Assembly: GCA_003576755.1 (NCBI GenBank)
Contig: QEVT01000007.1
Location: 1 to 40,008 of the forward strand
Reading direction: 5' to 3'
DNA: 40,008 nucleotides
Origin: a bacterium
GTDB taxonomy: Bacteria; Chloroflexota; Anaerolineae; Epilineales; Epilineaceae
In this document: positions 7,619-16,771 of the stretch, one piece after another
Position numbering within the stretch: the first letter of the stretch is position 1
How the letters are laid out: every line of letters starts with the position of its first letter
Notes under the pieces: model-generated
Told to the model about the DNA's origin: nothing
Database searches by the model: none
Seen by the model: the letters and a program-made list of their open reading frames with translations, nothing else
Made by a program: the position numbers and the translations under genes

Positions 7619-8548
7619 ATGATCACGCCGGCCGCGTGGCGTGCGGTCGGTAACGTGGGCATGACCCGCATCGGGGCTTTGCTCGAAGCCGCCCGACCGG
7701 AACTGCCCTTCGGCGGCCGGCTAGAGCTTGAACCGGTCAAGGAGCACGTCTTTCGGCTGACATCCGGCACCGATCGGTATCTCGTCAAGTGGATCGACGG
7801 GACCGCCGGGAGCGGCCACGACGAAGTCGCGGCGAACCGCACCTGGCTGTCGCACGACGACATCGCGGCCCCGCGCATGGTGGCGGCCATCGACGTCGAC
7901 GACGGCGTCGTGGCGTGCTGGGAGTGGCTGGACGGCGACGACTTGCGTGCCAAGGACCGCGACCGCCTGCCGGAGGCGTTCGCCGCGCTCGGGCGCTTCC
8001 ACGATCGCCGCCGTCACGACGGCCCGGTCGTCTCGCCGCTGTCGCTCGAGGCGTTTGGGACCGTGGGCGAGCTGGTGGCCGCCGAGATCGATCGGCTTGT
8101 CCCGTTGGTCGACGCCTCGCTGCGGTCGCGCTGCGCGCAACGCCTTCGGCGGCTCGCGCAGGGCTACGCCACGGTCATCCACGGCGACGCGCACCCTGGG
8201 AACATCATCCTGGCGCCACGCGGCCTGCACTTCGTGGACTGGTCGCTTGCCCGGCCGAGCGTCAACGTCTTCGACCTTGACTATCTCGACAGCGTGCCGC
8301 TCGAACCGCCGATGCCGGTGGGAGCCTACATGCCGCTGCCCGAGGCGACCGCCATCCTGCACGCGTATGCGGCGGGGTGCGGGATGCCCGCGGTGGACAT
8401 CGCCGGCGTTCACGTGGCGGTGATGCTGTGGCGGGACCTCTCGTTTCTCGAAAGCTTCATCCAGCGGCCGCGGCGTGACGAACGGGCCGAGGCCGCGTTT
8501 CGCGGGCGCGTGTCGCAGCTCCTGGCGCGCGAGCGCACGGAGCCCTGA
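7619..8548 (+). CDS. APH-fold phosphotransferase (aminoglycoside/choline/homoserine kinase-like)
   Basis: 309 residues. The C-lobe has the kinase-like catalytic loop VIHGDAHPGNIIL (HGDxHxxN; catalytic Asp) and the metal-binding HFVDWS. The N-lobe has FRLTSGTDRYLVKWID (nucleotide-binding strand with Lys) and the hinge ACWEWLDGDDL. Family members phosphorylate small hydroxylated molecules (antibiotics, choline, sugars, homoserine) with ATP in the cytoplasm; the substrate cannot be read from sequence, and a resistance role should not be assumed. Start choice is weak: ATG at 7619 and ATG at 7661 both lack a good ribosome site, and the frame is also open through GTG/TTG codons at 7607-7613. A perfect hairpin follows the stop directly. 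Confidence 0.85.
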   Translation: MITPAAWRAVGNVGMTRIGALLEAARPELPFGGRLELEPVKEHVFRLTSGTDRYLVKWIDGTAGSGHDEVAANRTWLSHDDIAAPRMVAAIDVDDGVVACWEWLDGDDLRAKDRDRLPEAFAALGRFHDRRRHDGPVVSPLSLEAFGTVGELVAAEIDRLVPLVDASLRSRCAQRLRRLAQGYATVIHGDAHPGNIILAPRGLHFVDWSLARPSVNVFDLDYLDSVPLEPPMPVGAYMPLPEATAILHAYAAGCGMPAVDIAGVHVAVMLWRDLSFLESFIQRPRRDERAEAAFRGRVSQLLARERTEP

Positions 8549-8576
8549 CCGAGGACCGGGGTGGAATGGTCCTCGG
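8549..8576 (+). terminator. Perfect stem-loop directly after the phosphotransferase stop codon
   Basis: CCGAGGACC (8549-8557), a ten-base loop and GGTCCTCGG (8568-8576): nine perfect pairs starting at the base after the TGA. No T-tract follows, so termination by an intrinsic mechanism is likely but not certain. Confidence 0.6.
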
Positions 8577-8881
8577 CCTGCCTCGGTGGGCGTGGCCAAC
8601 GGGGGCTGTCGTGCCGGTGTTGGGCAGGCACGAGCCCTGCTCCAACCAGACGTTGTGTCGAACACGTGTCCAACCGGGTGGTCACGCGGCGGAAAGCTGT
8701 CGGATTCCTGTCAGAATCGCCTTGCGGCCGAGCTCCTCCATAGGCGACAATACAGGCGCCGACAAGCGCTCGTACCAACCCCTCACCACGACCCTACCCA
8801 GACCATCCCGAGCTCATCGTCGACGTCGCACCTGCGAGGATTCACATGCGCACGTAGTGGCAAGTAAAAGGAGCCCCAGCC
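8577..8881. other. Upstream region of the giant RTX-like gene
   Basis: About 305 bases, less GC-rich than its surroundings. A weak candidate promoter is TTGCGG (8722-8727), an 18-base gap and GACAAT (8746-8751), which would give a leader of about 120 bases. A small GATTC/GAATC inverted repeat lies at 8703-8718. AAAGGAG precedes the ATG at 8882. No convincing gene. Confidence 0.4.
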
Positions 8882-11800
8882 ATGTCCACGCCGACCCGCG
8901 GCCACGCCGCGGAACGACCGCGACCCGGTACCCGTCCATCCCCACGGGTCTTCCATGCCTTCGTCCGCGTGGCGATGCCCACCCGACGTCGCACCTTCCG
9001 CTTCCCCCTCGCCCCGGCGGCGCCGGCCGCCCTGGCCTTCGGCATGGCGTGCCTCGCGATCCTCGGCGCGCTGCTCGCGCTGGCGGCGTCTGACGCCGCC
9101 GCCGTCGCCGCCCGCCCCCTCGCGCCGGTGCCGGGAGACCGCCCGGCGGCGTCGGGGCCGGAGACCGTGGCGCAGGCCCCCTGCGGAATGGCCGTTCAGG
9201 CCTCCGTGGCGAACGGCACGCTGAGCATCGTCGGGACGGACGCAGCCGACCAGATCCGCGTCCGCTTCGACGCCGCCGCCGACACGGTGGACGTCTTCGA
9301 TCCGGCGACGGCGACCACCACGCCCTGGATGTTCGCCGCGGTCGGGCTGCAGAGCATCCACGCCCGGCTGTGCGACGGCGACGACCTGATCGTCTTCGAC
9401 GACTCTGGCGGCGCCCTGGCCAGCCAGTGGTCGATCCATGTCGAAGGCGACGGCGGCGCCGACAAGGTCCTGGGCGGGGTCGACCTCGGCGCGGTGTCGC
9501 TCGGCGACGCCCTGCAGATGCTCGAGACGCTCCGAACGGCCGGCGACCTGATCGACGGCGCGCTCGACCTGCTGGATGCGTCGCCCGGCGCCTGCGCGAC
9601 GGCGCCGTGCCTCGTCGCGGACACGGCCGGGGTGTTGCGCGGCGCGGGCGAAGACCTCGTCCTGCCGGCGGCCGCCTACGTCCGCGACACCGAGCGCAAG
9701 CTGGTGCAGCCGGCGGCCGCAACGGTGCGCGAGGCCCACGGGCGCGTGGGCACGTTCGTCACGACCTTCGTGTCGCAGACCGCCCAGCCGCTCTCGGCCG
9801 ACGCCCAGGCCATGCAGGCCGACGTCGAGCTGGCGGTCGACGACTTCAAGCTCCTTTTGCCGACGGCGCGGGACCTTCTGACCGACACGACGACGCTGTA
9901 CGGGCAGGTCGCGAGCCTCGGCCTCGACGTGCAGAGCCGCGATCCGATCGGCGTGTTCACGCGGACGATCGAGAGCCACACCACGTCCATTGCCGCGCTG
10001 TCGGCCGCGTGCGCGGAGGACCCGGAGCCGGTCGAGACCACCACGGACGAGGACCAGCAGGACCCGTCCGGCCTCTCTCCGGCGTGCGCCGAGCTCGAGC
10101 GGCGCATCGAGGCGCTGGAGTCGATCACCGACGGCGTCGGGGACGACACGCGGCCCGATTCCAGTGCTGCGCAGCTCGATGCAAAGGGCGACGCGTTCGA
10201 GGACAGGGGCGAGACGCTCGAGCTGGCGGGGGACGGCCTGGGCGACGACGAGGTCGCCACGTCCAGGGCATCGCAGATCGAAGCGGACGGCGATGCCCTC
10301 GTCGCCGGCGGGGACCAGGTCGACGCGGCGGCCGAGGCCGTCAACGCCGACTGGGAAGCGTGGGTCGTGCAGTCCGAGACGGATCTCGAGTCGGCCGGCG
10401 CGGGCATGGACAGCCGCGGCCAGACCGAGGTCATGGGCGCGGCCGACGACCTTCGCGCCCGCGCCGGCACCGACGTGGAGGCCGCGGCCGGGCGGCTGCG
10501 CGACCGCGCCGATCAGCTGCGCGCGGATCTCGACGCGCTCATGGCCGCGGCCGCCCCGCTCCTGGGAGCCGGCGGCGCCGAGCTGGCCGGCCAGTCCAGC
10601 ACGTCGTGCAGCATCACCCCCGCGCACACGCTCAGCGGCGCGGCGGGCAGCGACGTGCTGGTCGGCACGGGCGACAGCGACCTGATCGAGGGCGGCGACG
10701 GCGACGACCTGATCGTCGGGGCGGACGGCGGCGACCGGCTGCTGGGCGAGGACGGCAACGACGCGATCTTCGGCGCCGACGGCGGCGACGAGATCAACGG
10801 CGGCGCCAAGACGGACGTGCTGGTCGGCAACGGCGCCGACGACTGCCTCTACGGCGGCGGCGGCCAGACGCTGGCGCGCAACACCCTGTCCGTCGACCTC
10901 GGCGACCTCTTCTTCGGCCTGGGCGGGGGCGACCTCGTCGTCAGCGGCGACGACACGAGCGACCCGCTGACCGAGATCGACCTGGCGTGGGGCGGCGACG
11001 GCGCGGACGAGATGCACCTGAGCCACGGCGGCGACCTGGAGGTGGGCGGCTTCTCGTTCCAGCTGGGGAACCTCGCGTTCGGGGAGGCCGGCGACGACGT
11101 CGTCGAGGCCGCCGACGGCGTCGACGTCGTCTTCGGCGGCACGGGCGGCGACACCATCGGCACGGGCAAGGGTGCCAAGCTGGACATCGGGGACGGCAGC
11201 GGCGTCTCGGTGCTGCGGCTGCCCCTGGGCGACCTGGTCTTCGGCGGGGACGACGGTGACACGGTCGACAGCGACGCCCCGGGCGCCGACCGCGCCGACG
11301 ACGACATCGACGTCGTGTTCGGCGGCGGCGGCAGCGACACGATCCGCGCCTACGGCGGCGGGCCGCTGAGCGTCGGCGACGCCGGCGACCCGGCCTTCGA
11401 GCTCGTGCTCGGCAACCTCGTGCTGGGCGACGCAGGTGAGGACACCATCGTCACGGGCGACGGCATCGACGTCGTCTTCGCCGGCGCCGAGGGCGACACC
11501 GTGCAGGCGGGCAAAGGCGCCGGCCTGGACATCGAAGGCAGCGACGACGCCTCGACCTTCCGGCTCGCGCTCGGCGACCTGGTCTTCGGCCAGGAGGGCG
11601 CCGACACGCTCGACGGCGACGACCCGGCCGCCGACCGCGAAGACGACGACATCGACGTCGTGTTCGGCGGCGGCGAGGACGACACGATCCGCGGCTACGG
11701 CGGCGGGCGTCTGAGCATCGGCGACGAAAGCGACCCGACGTTCGAGCTCGTGCTCGGCAACGTGGTCTTCGGCGGCGACGGCGACGATGCCATCGCCACC

Positions 11801-14800
11801 CAGGACGGCATCGACGTGATCTTCGCGGGCGCAGGCGACGACACCGCCGAGGCGGGCGCGGGCGACACGCTGGAGATCGACGACGCCTTCTCCATCCAGC
11901 TGGGCGACCTGGTCTTCGGCCAGCTCGACGACGACATCCTGCACGGCGACGCCCCGACGGCGGGGACCGGCGCCGGCGACGACGGCATCGACGTCCTCTT
12001 CGGCGGGCCGGGCGACGACAAGCTGTACGGCGGCTCGGGTGGGACCATCAAGCTGCCGGGCCAGGACTTCTGCCTGTTGTGGGGCAACCTCCTGTTCGGC
12101 GGCGCCGGTGGCGACCTCTTGCGCGGCGACTACGAGACGTGGGACAGCAGCGCTCCGCAAGGCGGCATCGACCTGGCCTTCGGCGGCCCTGGCGGCGACA
12201 CCATCGAGGGCGCCGGCGGCTCGCTGGTCGTCATCGGCGACATCACGTCGCTGCAGGCGGTCGTCATCTGGTTCGGCAACCTGTTGTTCGGCGGCGCGGA
12301 CGACGACACCATCCGCGGCGCCGACGCGGCCGATCTGGGCGGCTGCGTGAACGCCGAGCTCGCCGGGTTCCTGAGCGACGCCGGCGTGACCGGTCTCGGC
12401 GGCGCCGCCGACCTGATCCTGGCCGGCGGCGGCTACGACACCGTCGACGCCTACGACGGCATCGACTTCGTGTTTGGCGCCACCGGCGACGACACGCTCC
12501 GCGCCGACGACGGCGGGATCGTCGTCGTGCCGATCGACGGGATCCCGGTGCCGATCGCCTTCGGCAACCTCATGTTCGGCGGCGAGGGCGAGGACACCAT
12601 CCGGAGCAAGGGGCGCCTGGGGGTGGCGGCGGTGCCGCCGCTGGAGATCGACGTCTTGTTCGGCGGTCCGTGCGACGACGGCATCTTCGCCGGCGACGGC
12701 TTCAACGTCGCCTTCGGCAACCGCGGGAGCGACACGATCGTCGCCGACGACGGCGTGAACCTGCTCTTCGGCAACGCCCACGACGACGTCATCTCCGCCG
12801 GCAGCGGCCTGAGCGTCGCCTTGGGCAACCTGGGCGACGACGTGATCTCCGGCGGCGCCGACGCGCTCGGGATCTACGTGCTCCTCGGCAACCGCGACAA
12901 GGACGACATCACCGGCGGCGACGGGCTGACGGTCGCATTCGGCAACCGCGGCGACGACGCCGTCCGGGGCGGCGTCGGCGTCGGCATCCTCTTCGGGAAC
13001 GGCGGCCACGACGACATCGACGGCGGCGACGGGCTGACGGTCGCGTTCGGCAACCGCGGCGACGACACCGTCGGCGCCGGGAACGGCGTGGCCGTGCTCC
13101 TGGGCAACCAGGGCGCCGACGACGTGCAGTGCGCCGACGTTCTGTGCGTGGCCCTCGGCAACCTCGATCCCGATCTGGTCAGCGCCGGGGGCATCGGCCT
13201 GAGCGCCCTGTTCGGCAACGCCGGCGAGGACCGGGTGACGACCGGCACGGGCCTCGGCGTGGCGTTCGGCAACGACGGCGACGACATCGTCCGGGCCGGC
13301 GGCGGTGGGGCGCTCTTCGCCCTCGGCAACGGCGGCGACGACGTGATCGTCGGCGGCCCGGGCGTCAACGTCGCCTTCGGGAACACGGGGAACGACCAGT
13401 ACTTCTCTGGCGGGGGGGCGAACCTCGTGTTTGGCAATGCCGGCGACGACACGACCCGCGGCGGCCCGGGCAGCGACCTCTTGTTCGGCAACAGCGGCCT
13501 CGACACGCTCGTCGGCGGCCACGGCGGCCCCGACGTCCTGTTCGGCAACCGCGACGGCGACACGCTCGGCACCAACGACGGGGACGACCTCGCGTTCGGC
13601 AACCGCGGCGGCGACCACGTCTACGCGTCCGACGCCGGCGGGTGCGACCTCCTGTTCGGCAACCGCGGCATCGACACGCTCGAAGAATGCCAGAGCTGCG
13701 ACCTCCGCTTCGGCGGCCGCGGCGGCGACGACAAGCCAGCGAGCTGCACGATGCTCTCGCCCGCCGCGCCGAGCCGCGGCGAGGTCCGCGGCACGGTGCG
13801 GCTGGACCTGAACGGCGACTCGGCCGGCGACGTCGGCCAGCCGAACGTCACCGTGAAGGCCGGTTCGCAGAGCGCCGTGACGGACGCGGACGGCCGGTAT
13901 CGGATCACCGGGCTGGCCGCGAACACGGCGTACAGCGTCGTGGAGGTCGTCCCGGCCGGCTTCGCCCAACTGTCGCCGCCGACCGCCCACGCCGTCGCCG
14001 TCGGCGGCCAGGGCATCGACCTCTTCCCGGGCCGCGACTTCGTGAACCGGCCTCGCTGCGCGGTGGCGGCCGACGGCTGGGGATGCGTCTCGGCGGAATG
14101 CGAGCCGGGCGGTGCCGCACCCGTGCCGGCGTGCCGGCCCGTGGCCGTGCGGCGGGTCATGCGCTGCGTCCAGACCGGGAAGGTCTGCGGAAGCGATGCC
14201 GACTGCCCGTGCCTGGACTGCGAGCCCTCGTGGGAGGTCGTGTCGTGCGCCTGCGTGGCATCCGACGCGAGCTGCACCCTCACGCTCGACCCGAAGACGG
14301 GACCGCGCTGCGGCGGCATCTGCCCGGGGCGTCCCGGGGGGCCGTGCCAACTGCAGGCCGTCGGCGACGTCTACCGTTGCGGCTGTCCGGTCTTGGGCAG
14401 CATGATCTACCTGCCGGCCGTCGGCGTCTCCGCCGTGTCCGGCCCGGTCGGACCGACTCAGACCAGCACGCCCTCGCGGACGGCGACGCGGCGGGTCACG
14501 GCATCGCCGACGCAGACAGCGACGCCGCGGGTCACCCTGGCGGCGACGAACCCGCCGCCGACTTCGCGGCCGATGGTGCGCCCGACCGTCGCACCGGCCC
14601 CGTCGCCGACTGTCACCGCGCGCCCGTCGTCGACGGTCAGGCCGACGGGCTCCCCCTCGCCGCGGCCGACGGGGACACCCCGCCCGGCGGGCGGGGTCGG
14701 AGTGGTGCAGCGGTCGGCGAGCGCCGGGCCGGGCGCGCGGCCGCAAGCAGTGCCGATGACGCTCGCGACCGTCGCGCTGGACGGCTCGTGGACGGTCCTG

Positions 14801-15937
14801 GACGAGCTGATGGGCGGCGGCGCGTTCTACGCGCCGCTGTTCGCCTACACGTCGACCGTCCCGGTGCGGATCGACGTGACCGACCTGTTCGTCGTATCGG
14901 ACCGCAACGAGGTCTACCTCGACGGCCAGCTCGTCGGGTCGACGCCGCCGGTCGCCGACTGGACCGCGCTCGGCGGCGGTCCCCAGGACCCGCCGTACAC
15001 CGCCGATCCCGCCGCGGCCTGGTCCGACGCCGCGTTCAGCAAGGCGTCGTTCATGCTGCCCGCCGGGTCGCACGTGCTGACGCTGCGCAACACGCACATC
15101 CCGCCCAAGGCCGACGGCTCGCCCTACCCGGACGGCACGGTGGCGTTCCGCTTGACCACGCTCAAGGACCCGACCCCGACGGCCACGCCGGAGGGAGAGC
15201 CCCCGACGGTCACGCCCGAGGGCCCGACCCCGACGGCCACGCCCGGCTGCGCGCCGCGCCCGGCGGGCATGGTCGCCTGGTGGACGCTGGACGAGGAGGG
15301 CGGCGCGGTGGCGCTGGACAGCGCCGGCGGCCACGACGGCGCCGTCGAGGGGGCGGCGGCGGTCGTCCCGGCCAAGGTGGCGGCGGGGCGGCACTTCGAC
15401 GGCGGCCTGGTGCGGGTGGCGGATGCGCCCGCGCTGGACGGCGGCGACGCGGGGCTGAGCGTGGATGCCTGGATCCGGCCGGCGGGGATCGACGGCCTGC
15501 AGCCGATCGTGACGAAGCGGTTCGCGCCCGCCGACGCGCCGATGGGCTGGTCGCTCCACCTGGCCGACGGGCGGCTGGGCTTCACCTGGAGCCACGCGTC
15601 GAGCAGCCTCGACGCCGTCGCGCCGGATCGCCTGAGCGCCGGCGAATGGCACCTGGTGGCCGTGACCGTCCGCCGCGGGTCGCCCGACGGCGGGAAGCTG
15701 TACGTCGACGGCGCGCTGGTCCACACGTTCGACACGACGCCGCTGGCCGGGGCCGTGGACACCGACGCCCTCTTGCACGTCGCCTTGCAGCCCGCCCTTG
15801 GCCGCGGGCAGCCGGCGCGCGGCTTCGTCGGTGCCATCGACGAGGTCGAGCTGTTCGACCGGCCGATCTCCGGCGACGACATCCGCGCCATCTACGCGGC
15901 CGACCGGTTCGGCAAGTGCGACAAGCCGCGCCGGTGA
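8882..15937 (+). CDS. Giant secreted RTX-like calcium-binding protein with LamG-like C-terminus
   Basis: 2351 residues; AAAGGAG about 9 bases before the ATG. A long basic N-region (about 40 residues) precedes a hydrophobic segment (42-70), a signal peptide or anchor. Then come a beta-rich domain (about 100-240), an Ala/Asp/Glu-rich helical stretch (about 245-570), a long RTX region (about 585-1620) with GGxGxD motifs that starts conventionally (LIEGGDGDDLIVGADGG) and changes into long modules and then [FL]GN units, and an SdrD_B-like domain (GEVRGTVRLDLNGD, about 1630-1720). After these come a segment with 17 Cys (about 1720-1840), the motif MIYLPAVGV, a Thr/Pro linker (about 1860-1940), a beta-sandwich domain, a second short linker and a LamG/concanavalin-like domain (WWTLDEEGG to the end). 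RTX repeats bind calcium and fold outside the cell; LamG folds often bind sugars. Likely a surface or released adhesin. No type I secretion genes are in the window. Confidence 0.9.
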   Translation: MSTPTRGHAAERPRPGTRPSPRVFHAFVRVAMPTRRRTFRFPLAPAAPAALAFGMACLAILGALLALAASDAAAVAARPLAPVPGDRPAASGPETVAQAPCGMAVQASVANGTLSIVGTDAADQIRVRFDAAADTVDVFDPATATTTPWMFAAVGLQSIHARLCDGDDLIVFDDSGGALASQWSIHVEGDGGADKVLGGVDLGAVSLGDALQMLETLRTAGDLIDGALDLLDASPGACATAPCLVADTAGVLRGAGEDLVLPAAAYVRDTERKLVQPAAATVREAHGRVGTFVTTFVSQTAQPLSADAQAMQADVELAVDDFKLLLPTARDLLTDTTTLYGQVASLGLDVQSRDPIGVFTRTIESHTTSIAALSAACAEDPEPVETTTDEDQQDPSGLSPACAELERRIEALESITDGVGDDTRPDSSAAQLDAKGDAFEDRGETLELAGDGLGDDEVATSRASQIEADGDALVAGGDQVDAAAEAVNADWEAWVVQSETDLESAGAGMDSRGQTEVMGAADDLRARAGTDVEAAAGRLRDRADQLRADLDALMAAAAPLLGAGGAELAGQSSTSCSITPAHTLSGAAGSDVLVGTGDSDLIEGGDGDDLIVGADGGDRLLGEDGNDAIFGADGGDEINGGAKTDVLVGNGADDCLYGGGGQTLARNTLSVDLGDLFFGLGGGDLVVSGDDTSDPLTEIDLAWGGDGADEMHLSHGGDLEVGGFSFQLGNLAFGEAGDDVVEAADGVDVVFGGTGGDTIGTGKGAKLDIGDGSGVSVLRLPLGDLVFGGDDGDTVDSDAPGADRADDDIDVVFGGGGSDTIRAYGGGPLSVGDAGDPAFELVLGNLVLGDAGEDTIVTGDGIDVVFAGAEGDTVQAGKGAGLDIEGSDDASTFRLALGDLVFGQEGADTLDGDDPAADREDDDIDVVFGGGEDDTIRGYGGGRLSIGDESDPTFELVLGNVVFGGDGDDAIATQDGIDVIFAGAGDDTAEAGAGDTLEIDDAFSIQLGDLVFGQLDDDILHGDAPTAGTGAGDDGIDVLFGGPGDDKLYGGSGGTIKLPGQDFCLLWGNLLFGGAGGDLLRGDYETWDSSAPQGGIDLAFGGPGGDTIEGAGGSLVVIGDITSLQAVVIWFGNLLFGGADDDTIRGADAADLGGCVNAELAGFLSDAGVTGLGGAADLILAGGGYDTVDAYDGIDFVFGATGDDTLRADDGGIVVVPIDGIPVPIAFGNLMFGGEGEDTIRSKGRLGVAAVPPLEIDVLFGGPCDDGIFAGDGFNVAFGNRGSDTIVADDGVNLLFGNAHDDVISAGSGLSVALGNLGDDVISGGADALGIYVLLGNRDKDDITGGDGLTVAFGNRGDDAVRGGVGVGILFGNGGHDDIDGGDGLTVAFGNRGDDTVGAGNGVAVLLGNQGADDVQCADVLCVALGNLDPDLVSAGGIGLSALFGNAGEDRVTTGTGLGVAFGNDGDDIVRAGGGGALFALGNGGDDVIVGGPGVNVAFGNTGNDQYFSGGGANLVFGNAGDDTTRGGPGSDLLFGNSGLDTLVGGHGGPDVLFGNRDGDTLGTNDGDDLAFGNRGGDHVYASDAGGCDLLFGNRGIDTLEECQSCDLRFGGRGGDDKPASCTMLSPAAPSRGEVRGTVRLDLNGDSAGDVGQPNVTVKAGSQSAVTDADGRYRITGLAANTAYSVVEVVPAGFAQLSPPTAHAVAVGGQGIDLFPGRDFVNRPRCAVAADGWGCVSAECEPGGAAPVPACRPVAVRRVMRCVQTGKVCGSDADCPCLDCEPSWEVVSCACVASDASCTLTLDPKTGPRCGGICPGRPGGPCQLQAVGDVYRCGCPVLGSMIYLPAVGVSAVSGPVGPTQTSTPSRTATRRVTASPTQTATPRVTLAATNPPPTSRPMVRPTVAPAPSPTVTARPSSTVRPTGSPSPRPTGTPRPAGGVGVVQRSASAGPGARPQAVPMTLATVALDGSWTVLDELMGGGAFYAPLFAYTSTVPVRIDVTDLFVVSDRNEVYLDGQLVGSTPPVADWTALGGGPQDPPYTADPAAAWSDAAFSKASFMLPAGSHVLTLRNTHIPPKADGSPYPDGTVAFRLTTLKDPTPTATPEGEPPTVTPEGPTPTATPGCAPRPAGMVAWWTLDEEGGAVALDSAGGHDGAVEGAAAVVPAKVAAGRHFDGGLVRVADAPALDGGDAGLSVDAWIRPAGIDGLQPIVTKRFAPADAPMGWSLHLADGRLGFTWSHASSSLDAVAPDRLSAGEWHLVAVTVRRGSPDGGKLYVDGALVHTFDTTPLAGAVDTDALLHVALQPALGRGQPARGFVGAIDEVELFDRPISGDDIRAIYAADRFGKCDKPRR
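11123..12169 (+). repeat. Tandem 345-bp modules in the RTX region
   Basis: Copies start at 11123, 11468 and 11813, exactly 345 bases (115 codons) apart, each opening with DV[VI]F[AG]G. A third, more divergent copy runs to about 12169 (357 bases). Each module contains two beta-rich pieces (LGDLVFG and FELVLGN[LV]V) between RTX turns, longer than classical nonapeptides. Confidence 0.75.
12710..13710 (+). repeat. Eighteen-unit [FL]GN variant RTX array
   Basis: Eighteen units of about 18-20 residues with core (A/L/V)(F/L)GNxGxDxxxxG. Each pairs an 'FGNxGDD' half with a 'GGxGLxV' half, so one of every two calcium-binding turns has FGN in place of GG. In the first eleven units the residue before [FL]GN alternates strictly Ala, Leu, Ala, Leu, suggesting a two-unit structural period. 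Confidence 0.8.
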
Positions 15938-15958
15938 GCTGAGCCGATCGGCACAGCA

Positions 15959-15994
15959 CGCGTGCCCCCGGGCCGCAAGGCCTGGGGGCACGCG
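15959..15994. terminator. Strong 16-pair hairpin with GCAA tetraloop between convergent genes
   Basis: Left arm 15959-15974, loop GCAA (15975-15978), right arm 15979-15994, with one G-T wobble among 16 pairs. It begins 21 bases after the RTX-like stop and faces the end of the toxin gene. It is probably a bidirectional terminator or transcript-stabilising hairpin; GCAA is a stable GNRA loop. No T-run. Confidence 0.65.
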
Positions 15995-16129
15995 GTGAGT
16001 CTTGGGCGCCCCAACAAGGCGTCCGGGTTGCGGCCTGGCCGGCTCAGCCGGTGAAAGACGAAACCGTCGTTGGCGACCGTCGCGCCCACCGCCGAACCCT
16101 CGCGCGCCCGATCAGGCCGACGCCGCCCG

Positions 16130-16480
16130 TCACCTGAGCTGCAGGTAGTTCGCCAGCGCTGTCTCCAGCGCCGCCATGCGATGCTCTGCCAGGTGCCCGA
16201 TCGCCGGCTCGACAATCTTGCTCTTGTCCAAGGTGGTGACCTGGTGGGCCAGAGCGGTGCACGCCCTGGGCAGGTTGCCGTCGCCCGATTCGAGCTGGAC
16301 CGTGGTCGGCGAAGCCTGCTGCCAGCGCTCGGCCGTGGTGAGCGGAACGACGGTGACGCTCCGCCAGCGCGGGTTGGCCGTGAAGACGTCGTGTGAGACG
16401 ATCACGCACGGTCGGCGACCCGCCTGCTCGGAGCCGGAGCGCGGGGCCAGGTCCATGAAGTAGATCTCGCCCCTTACCAT
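16130..16480 (-). CDS. MazF/PemK-family toxin (endoribonuclease)
   Basis: 116 residues, normal length for the family. VRGEIYFMDLAPRSGSEQ and GRRPCVIVSHDVF match the N-terminal strand and the RP-containing loop of PemK/MazF; VTVVPLTT, the NLP turn and ALAHQVTTLDKSKI match the rest of the fold. Family role: sequence-specific mRNA cleavage, blocked by the cognate antitoxin. The ATG at 16480 overlaps the end of the antitoxin gene by 7 bases (ATGGTAA), so the two are translationally coupled and transcribed together from 16772-16801. The recognition sequence cannot be predicted. Confidence 0.9.
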   Translation of the reverse strand: MVRGEIYFMDLAPRSGSEQAGRRPCVIVSHDVFTANPRWRSVTVVPLTTAERWQQASPTTVQLESGDGNLPRACTALAHQVTTLDKSKIVEPAIGHLAEHRMAALETALANYLQLR

Positions 16481-16734
16481 GCTGCCTCCCGCAGCAGCCG
16501 CTCCACGGTGTGCGCGTCGGTCTCGGCCACGAACTCGCCGCTGGCGTCGGCGAGCTCCTCCACGTAGGCCCGCATGTCGGCGGCAAGCCGCTCGGCTTCG
16601 GTGCGGGTCACGTACTCCACCACCGCCTCCCGCAGCACATGTACGCGTCGCACGCCACGCTCACGGGCGATCCGGTCCAAGTCGGCAACGAGTCGACTGG
16701 GCAGCGCCACATGAAGATCCGTTGTGCCATCCAT
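16474..16734 (-). CDS. Ribbon-helix-helix antitoxin of the MazF/PemK pair
   Basis: 86 residues. LHVALPSRLVADLDRIARERGVRRVHVLREAVVEYV is a ribbon-helix-helix DNA-binding segment: one beta strand then two helices. It is followed by an acidic C-terminal tail (EELADASGEFVAETD) of the kind that wraps the toxin. The ATG at 16734 is chosen because GGAG lies six bases upstream; the frame is open to 16794, but that longer form would run through the promoter. Expected roles are neutralising the toxin and repressing its own operon, probably through the palindrome at 16780-16790. Confidence 0.85.
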   Translation of the reverse strand: MDGTTDLHVALPSRLVADLDRIARERGVRRVHVLREAVVEYVTRTEAERLAADMRAYVEELADASGEFVAETDAHTVERLLREAAW

Positions 16735-16771
16735 CCATAGCTCCAGATGCGGTACCATTGCCGTGCTCCAA

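Noticed and set aside
7619-8548. Antibiotic-resistance aminoglycoside kinase
   Set aside because: Only the general APH fold is visible; the fold is shared by many metabolic kinases and no resistance context is present.
8783-15991. A 2402-codon open frame antisense to the RTX-like gene
   Set aside because: Its composition mirrors the RTX repeats (strings of VAAVAE-type repeats); it has no signal or ribosome site and arises because GC-rich Gly/Asp codons rarely give antisense stops.
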